In this document: in pieces, positions 33,920 to 40,059 of the stretch
Layout of the letters: every line of letters begins with the position of its first letter
Numbering within the stretch: the first letter of the stretch is position 1
From: Nocardioides sp.
GTDB taxonomy: Bacteria; Actinomycetota; Actinomycetes; Propionibacteriales; Nocardioidaceae
Length of the DNA stretch: 40,059 nucleotides
Direction of reading: 5' to 3'
Assembly: GCA_017354415.1 (NCBI GenBank)
Contig: JAFMQY010000012.1
Location: 1-40,059, forward strand
Translations under genes and position numbers: made by a program
The notes under the pieces: generated by a model
Database searches by the model: none
Told to the model about the DNA's origin: nothing
The model's input: the letters and a program-made list of their open reading frames with translations, nothing else

Positions 33920-35617
33920 GTGACGTCGCTCGTCGAGCTGCGGGTTCTGGAGGGTCCCAACCTGTACTTCCCGCGGGCGGCGGTCAAGCTCACCCTCGAC
34001 ATCACCTCGCTCGCGTCGGCGCCGACGGCGACGGCGGAGCGGCTGGCGCGCCGGATCGGCCTCCCGAACGCCCGACCGGGAGAGCCCGACACCGGGTTCC
34101 GGCAGCGGTTCGCGCTGGGGGCGGTGGCGCGGCTGGTGCGGGCAATCGCGCACGAGTCGGGCACGCAACGGCTGGCGGTCCGGGTCCGGCCCACCCGCGA
34201 CCCGCACGTCGTGGTCGTCGCCTACCCATGGCGCCACCGGGAGCGCGCGGAGGCGATGGGGCGCGCGGTGGCGGACGTACTGGACGCCGTACCCGCCGAG
34301 GACGTCGAGCAGGCGGTCGGACACGCTGCCGAGCGGGTGACCGCGGCGAACGACGGCGACCCGCCGCGGACGATCGTCCCCAAGATCCCGGTCGTGGCCG
34401 TGACGGGCACCAACGGCAAGACCACGACCAGCCGGATGATCGCGCACGTCGGGCGCACCGCCGGCAAGGTCGTCGGCTGGTCGAACACCGACGGGATCTT
34501 CCTGGACGGCGAGCTGGTCGAGGCAGGGGACTACTCCGGCCCGAGCGGCGCCGGCCGGGTTCTGGCCCTGCCCGGGGTCGAGCTGGCGGTCACCGAGACC
34601 GCGCGCGGCGGGATCCTTCTCAAGGGCATCGGCCTCACCCGGAACGACGTCTCGGTGGTGACCAATGTCAGCGCCGACCACCTCGGGCTCCAGGGCATCG
34701 ACACCCTCGACCAGCTGGCCGAGGTGAAGGCGGTCGTGCCGCGGATCACCCGGAGCCGCGGGTGGGCGGTGCTGAACGGCGACGACCCTCGTGTCTACGC
34801 GATGCGGCACGTGATCCGCTCGCACCCGTGGGTGTTCTCCCGAGACCCGCGCTCGCCGGCGATCCGCGAGACCCTGGACGCCGGCGGGCGGGCGACGACC
34901 GTGATCGACGGTTGGCTCTCGGTGCTGCGCCATGCGGCCGACCCCGACCCGCTGGTCGAGCTGGTGGACGTGCCGATGACGCTCGCCGGCCTGTCGCGCT
35001 TCAATGTCGAGAACACCTTGGCCGCTGCCTCTGCGTCGCTGGCGCTCGGCATCTCGCGCCAGGTCGTGGCGGAGGGTCTCCGGACATTCCGGCCCGACGC
35101 CGAGCACAACCCGGGACGGATGAACTTCTTCACGGTCCCGGTCGCCGGGGGAGAGGCGACTGTGGTCATCGACCTGGCCCACAACGAGGCTGGGCTCGAG
35201 GCACTGCTGGAGGTCATGGGCGGGGTACGCCGGCCGGGCGCCCGGCTGGTGCTCGGACTCGGTGCCGTCGGCGATCGCACCGACGAGCTGATCGGCCGGC
35301 TCGGCGAGATCGGGGGGATGGGCGCCGACGTCGTCGCGATCGGGCACAAGCAGCGGTACCTGCGTGGTCGCACTCTGGAGGAGCTCGAGACGCTGTTGCG
35401 AGACGGCGCGGAGCGTGTCGGGGTCACCGACGTGGCGTCGTACCCCACCGAGGTGGAGTGCCTGGCCGCGCTCGTCGGGCAGGCACGACCCGACGACGTG
35501 ATCGGCCTGATGTGTCACGCGGAGCGGCAGGAGGTCTACGACTGGATGGCCGCCCACGACGGCTCGAGCGACAGCCCCGAGCGGCTCGGCGAGAAGGTGC
35601 GGGCAGCCCGGGGCTGA
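33920..35617 (+). CDS. Mur ligase family protein with CphA-like N-terminus, no ATP-grasp domain
   Basis: A 565-residue protein. Residues 1-150 resemble the N-terminal domain of cyanophycin synthetase (LRVLEGPNLYFPRAAVKLTLD). A complete Mur ligase module follows: P-loop GTNGKTTT at 163-170, ETARGGILLKG, NVSADHLGLQGI, LNGDDPRVYAM, and a C-terminal domain with RMNFFTVPVAGG and DLAHNEAGLEALL. Cyanophycin synthetase carries an ATP-grasp domain between the two; here it is absent. An ATP-dependent amide ligase on an unknown acid and amino acid is likely. It has its own promoter and no obvious partner genes, so product and pathway are unknown. Confidence 0.85.
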   Translation: MTSLVELRVLEGPNLYFPRAAVKLTLDITSLASAPTATAERLARRIGLPNARPGEPDTGFRQRFALGAVARLVRAIAHESGTQRLAVRVRPTRDPHVVVVAYPWRHRERAEAMGRAVADVLDAVPAEDVEQAVGHAAERVTAANDGDPPRTIVPKIPVVAVTGTNGKTTTSRMIAHVGRTAGKVVGWSNTDGIFLDGELVEAGDYSGPSGAGRVLALPGVELAVTETARGGILLKGIGLTRNDVSVVTNVSADHLGLQGIDTLDQLAEVKAVVPRITRSRGWAVLNGDDPRVYAMRHVIRSHPWVFSRDPRSPAIRETLDAGGRATTVIDGWLSVLRHAADPDPLVELVDVPMTLAGLSRFNVENTLAAASASLALGISRQVVAEGLRTFRPDAEHNPGRMNFFTVPVAGGEATVVIDLAHNEAGLEALLEVMGGVRRPGARLVLGLGAVGDRTDELIGRLGEIGGMGADVVAIGHKQRYLRGRTLEELETLLRDGAERVGVTDVASYPTEVECLAALVGQARPDDVIGLMCHAERQEVYDWMAAHDGSSDSPERLGEKVRAARG

Positions 35618-35621
35618 GGCC

Positions 35622-36134
35622 TCACCGCTCCGGGAGCGGGGTGAGCAGCCGGTGCGGTTCGCGGAGCGCCACCGACACCGGGTCGTCGCGGACGCTGAAG
35701 TCGGCACCGGGCCCCGGACGGATCTCGAGGTCCCCGGGCGTCGGTGCGTTGCCACACGTCGCGCACCGCCCGTCGGTGCCGAGCTGTCCACACCCGACAT
35801 GGAAGAACAGCCGGCGCGGCGCTCCGGGAGAGGTGCGCTGCTCGCCCCACTGGGTCAGCGCGTAGAGCGCCGGCCACAGCGCGAGACCGTCGTCGGTGAG
35901 GTGGTACTCCGGATGACCTGCGCCACTCCGGGTGAGCAGCCCGTCGGCCACCAGCGCGTCGAGCCGGGTGCTGAGGACGGCCTTGGAGATGTCGAGGTGG
36001 GCCTGCATGTCGGAGAACCGGCGTACGCCGAAGAAGCAGTCGCGCAGGATCAGCAGGGTCCACCGCTCGCCGACGATCTCCAAGGAACGCGCCAGCGAGC
36101 AGTCCTGTCGTACGTAGTCGGTGCCGAGGGGCAT
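35622..36134 (-). CDS. HxlR family regulator with C-terminal cysteine cluster
   Basis: A 170-residue winged-helix regulator. The HxlR domain covers residues 10-100: CSLARSLEIVGERWTLLILRDCFFGVRRFSDMQAHLDISKAVLSTRLDALVADGLL (read in segments). The C-terminal 60 residues hold H112-x2-C115-x8-C124-x2-C127, which could bind zinc or sense oxidants; C12 and C33 could also be redox-active. It is divergent from an MFS exporter across an intergenic inverted repeat, so it is the likely repressor of that exporter. ATG 36134 has ACGGAGAA upstream. Confidence 0.9.
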   Translation of the reverse strand: MPLGTDYVRQDCSLARSLEIVGERWTLLILRDCFFGVRRFSDMQAHLDISKAVLSTRLDALVADGLLTRSGAGHPEYHLTDDGLALWPALYALTQWGEQRTSPGAPRRLFFHVGCGQLGTDGRCATCGNAPTPGDLEIRPGPGADFSVRDDPVSVALREPHRLLTPLPER

Positions 36135-36160
36135 CTGGATTCTCCGTCCGAAATCCGCGT

Positions 36161-36211
36161 GGTCTGATGACCAGACTATATGTTACGGTACTTGAGTTCG
36201 ATCATCAGACC
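36161..36211. promoter_or_regulatory. Inverted-repeat operator region between HxlR and MFS genes
   Basis: GGTCTGATGA at 36161-36170 and TCATCAGACC at 36202-36211 are perfect 10-bp inverted copies, 31 bases apart. The first copy overlaps a smaller TCTG-ATGAC-CAGA repeat. An AT-rich TATATGTTA lies between the two sites. The layout fits two regulator dimers flanking the divergent promoters. Confidence 0.65.
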
Positions 36212-36224
36212 AAACGGAGGTCTC

Positions 36225-37628
36225 GTGGACATCGCACGCCGTACCCTGCTCAGCGCCTCCCTCGGAACCCTGATCGCGATGGTGGCGTTCACCGCGCCGC
36301 TGTCGACGGTGAACCCGATCGTGGCCGGGCTCGGAGCCGGGGTCACCGGGCGCACCTGGATCCTCAGCTCGATGAGCATCGGCCTCGGCGCGTTCCTGCT
36401 CACGACGGGGCGGCTGGCCGACGACTACGGCCGTCGACGGACGTTCGTGGCCGGGGCGCTGCTGCTGGCGGCGGGGGCGCTGGTCACGGCCCTCGCTCAG
36501 GACGCGGTGGTCTTCGTGCTCGCCCGCGTGGTCGAGGGTGTCGGCGCGGCAGCCCTGATCGCCACCGGCCTCGGAATGCTCGCCGCGACCTTCCCGGATC
36601 CTGGCCGCCGAGCACACGCCACGGGGGTGTGGGGCGCCAGTCTCGGGGCGGGCATCGCGGTGGGTCCGCTGCTCTCCTCGGGCCTCACCCTGGCGCACTC
36701 CTGGCGCGACGTGTACGTCGTGCTGGTCGCGGCGGGCGTGGCCGTCGCCATGACCGCACGCGGCTGCCCCGAGTCGCGCACGCCGTACCGAGCCCGGCTC
36801 GACGTCCTCGGCGTGACCCTGCTCGCCCTGGGGACGAGCGCGGTGCTGGCCGGTCTCGCCGAGGGCCGACAGGGGTGGGGACGTCTCTTCGTCGTGGGCC
36901 TGCTGGTGGCCGGCGTCGTCCTGCTCGCCGGGTTCGTGGTGGCCGAGCGCCACACCGACCACCCGATGCTGGACCTGGGACTGTTCCGCCGGCCGGCCTT
37001 CGCCGCGGTCAGCCTGGCGGCGGCGGCCACTGGCATGGGGGTGATCGCGGTGCTGTCCTACCTCTCGGGGTTCCTGGGAGTCGCGTACGGCCGGTCGGCC
37101 TGGGCCGCGGCGTGGCTGATGCTCACCTGGTCCGCACCCAGCGTGGTCACCGCGCTGGCCGCTCGGCGGTTGCCGGAGCACTGGACCGGCCGGGCTCGGA
37201 TGGCCGCCGCGCTCACCGTGATCGGCATCGGCCTGCTCCTGCTCGGGGGCATCTCGGCGGGCAGCGGCCTCGCCCGGTTCGTGCCCGGCCTCCTCGTCGC
37301 CGGCGTCGGCAGCGGTTTCCTGAACGCGGCCCTGGGCCGGGAGAGCGTCGCCAGCGTGCCCGAAGGCCAGGGCGGGCTCGGCAGCGGGGCGAACAACACC
37401 GCCCGGTACCTCGGCTCCGCGCTCGGCGTCACCATCGTCTCGGTGGTCGCCGCACCGTCGGGGGCCGCGACCACGGGGGCGCTGGTCGACGGGTGGAACC
37501 GGGCCGTGCTCGTGACCGCAGCGGTCTCGTTGGTCGGTGCCCTGGCAGTCGTCCTCGTCGGGGAACGGGCTCCTGCCCAGGCTCCGGAGGTGGAAAACCG
37601 GTCGCCGCAGGAGGTCGACGCGGCCTAA
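36225..37628 (+). CDS. MFS drug exporter, 14-helix (DHA2) type
   Basis: A 467-residue membrane protein with about fourteen hydrophobic segments. Motif A is GRLADDYGRRRTFVAG in the loop after helix 2, and RVVEGVGAAALIATGLGMLA matches motif B with its membrane Arg. It resembles EmrB/QacA-type multidrug exporters. GGAGG ends four bases before GTG 36225; the frame opens at 36180 but that part lies in the operator. It is probably controlled by the divergent HxlR protein. Confidence 0.9.
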   Translation: MDIARRTLLSASLGTLIAMVAFTAPLSTVNPIVAGLGAGVTGRTWILSSMSIGLGAFLLTTGRLADDYGRRRTFVAGALLLAAGALVTALAQDAVVFVLARVVEGVGAAALIATGLGMLAATFPDPGRRAHATGVWGASLGAGIAVGPLLSSGLTLAHSWRDVYVVLVAAGVAVAMTARGCPESRTPYRARLDVLGVTLLALGTSAVLAGLAEGRQGWGRLFVVGLLVAGVVLLAGFVVAERHTDHPMLDLGLFRRPAFAAVSLAAAATGMGVIAVLSYLSGFLGVAYGRSAWAAAWLMLTWSAPSVVTALAARRLPEHWTGRARMAAALTVIGIGLLLLGGISAGSGLARFVPGLLVAGVGSGFLNAALGRESVASVPEGQGGLGSGANNTARYLGSALGVTIVSVVAAPSGAATTGALVDGWNRAVLVTAAVSLVGALAVVLVGERAPAQAPEVENRSPQEVDAA

Positions 37629-37631
37629 GGT
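37626..37631 (+). promoter_or_regulatory. -10 hexamer upstream of the short ORF and Erm-like gene
   Basis: TAAGGT overlaps the MFS stop codon and stands seven bases before ATG 37639, the start of a short ORF, not before the methyltransferase GTG at 37664. Confidence 0.55.
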
Positions 37632-37638
37632 CGCCGCC

Positions 37639-37713
37639 ATGGTCACGTACGTGATGGTCCGCCGTGGCCGCGGCCCCACCGCGGCGATGGGGGTGGCACC
37701 CGCTCACCGCTGA
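37639..37713 (+). CDS. Possible 24-residue leader peptide overlapping the Erm-like gene start
   Basis: A 25-codon ORF, Arg- and Val-rich at the start (MVTYVMVRRGRG), begins seven bases after a TAAGGT -10 and ends at 37711-37713, inside the methyltransferase gene in another frame. Erm genes are classically controlled by ribosome stalling on short leader peptides, so this could be an attenuator. Alternatively a frameshift has split the true N-terminus of the methyltransferase from its promoter. Sequence alone cannot decide. Confidence 0.35.
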   Translation: MVTYVMVRRGRGPTAAMGVAPAHR

Positions 37714-38164
37714 GTGGGCCGACCGCCTGGTCGCCATGACACCCGTCCGGTCGCACGACGTCGTCGTGGACCTGGGGGCGGGGGAGGGCGCCCTGAGCGA
37801 CCCGCTCGCACGGACGGGCGCTCGAGTGCTGGCCGTCGAGCTGCACCCGCGGCGGGCGGAGCACCTACGGCGGCGGTTCTCCGGCACCCGGGTCGCTGTC
37901 CTGGAGCTCGACCTCGCCGAGTTCCGCTGGCCCGGACACCCGTTCCGCGTGGTCGCGAACCCGCCGTACACCGGCGTCAATCCCCTGGTACGACGCCTGC
38001 TCGCGCTCCGGCAGCTCCGCTCCGCGGACCTGGTCGTGGCGGAGGGGGTCGCCCGCGGGCTGGCCGGCAGGTACGGCGACCGGGTCGAGCTCGGTCCCGT
38101 CGTACCGCGGCGGGCGTTCCGCAACCGCCCTCCGACCGACGCCCGGGTGGTCCGCATCCGGTGA
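37664..38164 (+). CDS. Minimal Erm/KsgA-like rRNA adenine methyltransferase
   Basis: A 166-residue SAM methyltransferase of the rRNA adenine N6-methylase family. The opening RRWGWHPLTAEWADRLV matches actinobacterial Erm-like proteins; motif I is VDLGAGEGAL (DLGAGEG 36-42), the acidic loop is LAVELHPRRAEHLRRR, and motif IV is the catalytic N99-P-P-Y102. Typical Erm proteins are about 260 residues; the C-terminal helical RNA-binding domain is missing here. It could be a reduced enzyme with a different substrate. GTG 37664 is the only start after an in-frame stop at 37652. Confidence 0.8.
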   Translation: MAAAPPRRWGWHPLTAEWADRLVAMTPVRSHDVVVDLGAGEGALSDPLARTGARVLAVELHPRRAEHLRRRFSGTRVAVLELDLAEFRWPGHPFRVVANPPYTGVNPLVRRLLALRQLRSADLVVAEGVARGLAGRYGDRVELGPVVPRRAFRNRPPTDARVVRIR

Positions 38165-38193
38165 GAAACTGGACCAGTCGACTCGGCCCGGAT

Positions 38194-38213
38194 CGGCCCA
38201 TCCATCTGGGCCG
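38194..38213. promoter_or_regulatory. Perfect inverted repeat before the AhpD-like gene
   Basis: CGGCCCA-TCCATC-TGGGCCG, a 7-bp stem with a 6-base loop, 30 bases after the methyltransferase stop. It may be its terminator, or an operator overlapping the -35 position of the next promoter. Confidence 0.5.
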
Positions 38214-38222
38214 GTTGGGACC

Positions 38223-38228
38223 TAAGGT
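38223..38228 (+). promoter_or_regulatory. -10 hexamer of the AhpD-like gene
   Basis: TAAGGT, six bases before ATG 38235; the leaderless pattern. Confidence 0.55.
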
Positions 38229-38234
38229 CGAATC

Positions 38235-38729
38235 ATGACCACCACTCAGACAGACCCCCGCCACTCGATCCCGACCCGCCTCGACGTCGACGCAGCCGTG
38301 CCGGCGTTCAGTCGCGCGATGAGCCGTCTCGACGGCAGTGCCACCCAGGAGCTCGACCGGGTCGGCTTCCCGCAGGGGCTGCGCGAGCTGGTCCGGCTCC
38401 GCGCCTCGCAGATCAACGGCTGCGCCTACTGCGTCGACACCCACAGCACCGACGCCGCCGGCACGGGCGAGTCGGCCCAGCGCATCAACGCCGTGACCAT
38501 CTGGAACGAGTCACCCTTCTTCACCGAACGCGAGCGCGCCGCCCTGCGGTTCACCGAGGTCGTCACCCGAGTGGCCGACACCCGGGTCCCGCAGGAGGAG
38601 TACGACGCGGTCGCGGCGCACTGGTCGCCCGACGAAGTCGGCGCCCTGCTTTCCCTGATCGTCGCGATCAACGCCTGGAACGCGATCGCCGTCTCCACCC
38701 GCGCGTGGGAGCCGGTCCTGGCGGACTGA
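38235..38729 (+). CDS. Carboxymuconolactone decarboxylase/AhpD family protein
   Basis: A 164-residue protein with the AhpD-type redox motif C63-A-Y-C66-V-D-T-H70 (NGCAYCVDTHS). The helical core includes GLRELVRLRASQING and a C-terminal LLSLIVAINAWNAIAVSTR. Proteins of this type reduce peroxides through the CxxC pair and a nearby His. This family is often found next to MocR regulators, and one follows here on the same strand, but it has its own promoter, so the link is only suggestive. Confidence 0.92.
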   Translation: MTTTQTDPRHSIPTRLDVDAAVPAFSRAMSRLDGSATQELDRVGFPQGLRELVRLRASQINGCAYCVDTHSTDAAGTGESAQRINAVTIWNESPFFTERERAALRFTEVVTRVADTRVPQEEYDAVAAHWSPDEVGALLSLIVAINAWNAIAVSTRAWEPVLAD

Positions 38730-38752
38730 CGGCGACGTGGACCCCCGGCGCC

Positions 38753-38758
38753 TACGCT
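38753..38758 (+). promoter_or_regulatory. -10 hexamer of the MocR-type regulator
   Basis: TACGCT, six bases before GTG 38765; the leaderless pattern. Confidence 0.5.
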
Positions 38759-38764
38759 GCCCGG

Positions 38765-40059
38765 GTGGACCTCCACGTCACCGTGGAGGGCACCGGCGAC
38801 CGGGTCGTCCGGATCTACCAGGCCCTCCGCGAGGCCGTGCTGGACGGCCGGCTGTCACCGGGTGACCGGGTGCCGGCCGGCCGCGACCTGGCCCGCCAGC
38901 TCGGAGTCGCCCGCGGCACCGTCACCGCGGCCTACGACCGGCTGACCGCCGAAGGGTTCCTCGAGACGCGTCCCGGCTCCGGGACCTTCGTCACCTCCGT
39001 GCCCCTGGCGCGCGACGTGACGCGCCACGCGCGGCCGGGCGTGGTCCGGCCTCTTCCGCTCTGGGAGCTCCGAGCCGCCGAGGACCCACCGCGAACCAGG
39101 CGCCTCCATGACCTGTCGATCGGACTGCCCGACCCCGGCCTGTTCCCGCTCGACGTGTGGCGTCGCCTGGTCGCCGAGCAGCTGCGCCGCTCGCGGCTGG
39201 AGGAGACGACGTACGGCGGTCACGGGTCGTTCCGGCTCCAGAGCGAGATCGCCCGCTTCCTCGGCCTGTCCCGCTCCGTGGTGGCGTCGGCCGACGACGT
39301 CGTCGTCACCGCGGGTGCGCAGCAGGGCATCGACCTCGTGGCGCGGGTCTTGATCGAACCGGGCGCCGTCGTTGCGGTCGAGGACCCCGGGTACTTCGCC
39401 GTGCATCGCCTGCTCGAGACCCACCGGGCCGATGTTCGCGGAGTCCCGGTGGACGACGAAGGCCTCGTGGTCGAGTCGCTGCCGGATCGGGCGCGCCTGG
39501 TCTACGTCACCCCCTCGCATCAGTTCCCGACCGGCGTATCGATGTCCCTCGCCCGGCGTGCGGCGCTCCTGCGGTGGGCCGTGACACACGACGCGGTGAT
39601 CGTCGAGGACGACTACGACAGCGAGTACCGCTTCTCACGGCAGCCGGTCGAGCCGATGCAGAGCCTCGACCGCGACGGCCGCGTGGTGTACGTCGGCACC
39701 TTCTCCAAGTCGCTGTTGCCCGCTCTGCGCACCGGCTTCCTGGTGCCTCCTCGCTCGCTGACGCCCGCCCTGCGGGAGGCCAAGCGGGTGACGACCTGGG
39801 AGGGCGACCTGACCACGCAGGGCGCGCTCGCGGCGTTCCTCGCCGAGGGGCATCACGCGGCACACGTGCGGCGTGCCACGAAGGTCTACCGCGAACGCCG
39901 CGACCTCGTGCTGGCCGGGCTGGCCGACCTCGGCGACCTGCTCGAAGCCGTGCCCTCGGTCGCGGGGCTGCACGTATGCGCGCGGTTCCGCGACCCGTCG
40001 ACCGACGACCGCGCCGTCGTACGCCGGGCCGCGGCGCTCGGCGTACGGGTCGAGGCGAT
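38765..40059 (+). CDS. MocR family regulator: GntR DNA-binding domain fused to PLP aminotransferase fold (3' partial)
   Basis: The 431 visible residues run off the window end. Residues 12-80 are a GntR winged helix (IYQALREAVLDGRLSPGDRVPAGRDLARQLGVARGTVTAAYDRL, in part). An aminotransferase fold I domain follows from about 115, with TYGGHGSFRLQSEIA, VEDPGYFAVHRL, TPSHQFPTGVSM, VEDDYDSEYRF and the PLP lysine K315 in GTFSKSLLPALRTGF. MocR proteins sense PLP or related ligands and control vitamin B6 or amine metabolism. The target here may be the preceding AhpD-like gene or a gene beyond the window. Confidence 0.93.
   Translation, partial: MDLHVTVEGTGDRVVRIYQALREAVLDGRLSPGDRVPAGRDLARQLGVARGTVTAAYDRLTAEGFLETRPGSGTFVTSVPLARDVTRHARPGVVRPLPLWELRAAEDPPRTRRLHDLSIGLPDPGLFPLDVWRRLVAEQLRRSRLEETTYGGHGSFRLQSEIARFLGLSRSVVASADDVVVTAGAQQGIDLVARVLIEPGAVVAVEDPGYFAVHRLLETHRADVRGVPVDDEGLVVESLPDRARLVYVTPSHQFPTGVSMSLARRAALLRWAVTHDAVIVEDDYDSEYRFSRQPVEPMQSLDRDGRVVYVGTFSKSLLPALRTGFLVPPRSLTPALREAKRVTTWEGDLTTQGALAAFLAEGHHAAHVRRATKVYRERRDLVLAGLADLGDLLEAVPSVAGLHVCARFRDPSTDDRAVVRRAAALGVRVEA

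Noticed and set aside
36183..37679. 498-codon minus-strand frame opposite the MFS exporter, and a same-size + frame at 36167-37654
   Set aside because: Both are shadows of the exporter: composition is Arg/Gly/Pro-rich and hydrophilic, and no domain is visible.
1..40059. tRNA or rRNA genes, prophage and integration sites
   Set aside because: No cloverleaf, rRNA-like segment, integrase or phage structural gene was recognised on either strand by eye; a covariance search would be needed to be certain about tRNAs.

Overview
This 40 kb window is high-GC chromosomal DNA from an actinomycete. Codons end almost always in G or C. Gene content includes a mycothiol-type maleylpyruvate isomerase fold protein, an acVLRF1 release factor, a mabA-inhA-like fabG/fabI pair, DUF3099, and a SUF operon led by SufR. 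About 17 genes begin 6-10 nt after a TANNNT -10 hexamer, so leaderless transcription is common. Together these suggest Propionibacteriales, most likely a Nocardioides-like member of the Nocardioidaceae; that placement is inference. No phage, transposase, rRNA, tRNA or CRISPR was seen.

Layout. (1) 1-6569: iron-sulfur cluster operon sufR(partial)-sufB-sufD-Rieske ferredoxin-sufC-sufS-sufU-sufT, all + strand with several stop/start overlaps. (2) 6615-12230: accessory metabolism (aldo/keto reductase, DinB/MDMPI protein, acVLRF1, Lrp regulator divergent from an EamA exporter, serine hydrolase). (3) 11754-17319: a MarR/GbsR-type repressor divergent from two tandem ABC exporter modules (ATPase-permease twice), with a perfect palindrome between them. 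(4) 17330-25210: phosphotransferase, YpfJ-type metallopeptidase, ABC-F protein, ECF sigma/anti-sigma pair, AraC regulator converging on a frameshifted MFS exporter, enoyl-CoA hydratase. (5) 25306-31674: ABC exporter half-transporter, atypical SDR, SURF1, MoaA, a hairpin-rich non-coding stretch, DUF3099, dodecin. (6) 30925-32505: fabG and inhA-type fabI of fatty acid synthesis. (7) 32506-33900: a DUF559-type nuclease gene bracketed by three related REP-like palindromes, two upstream and one inverted downstream. (8) 33920-40059: a Mur-ligase protein with a cyanophycin-synthetase-like N-terminus but no ATP-grasp domain, an HxlR regulator divergent from a 14-TM MFS exporter across an inverted repeat, a minimal Erm/KsgA-like methyltransferase preceded by a possible leader peptide, an AhpD-like protein, and a MocR regulator cut by the window end.

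Most of the window is ordinary chromosome. The parts least explained by known families are the palindrome-flanked nuclease, the five-hairpin array at 29893-30110, the ATP-grasp-less CphA-like ligase, and the Erm-like gene with its overlapping short ORF.
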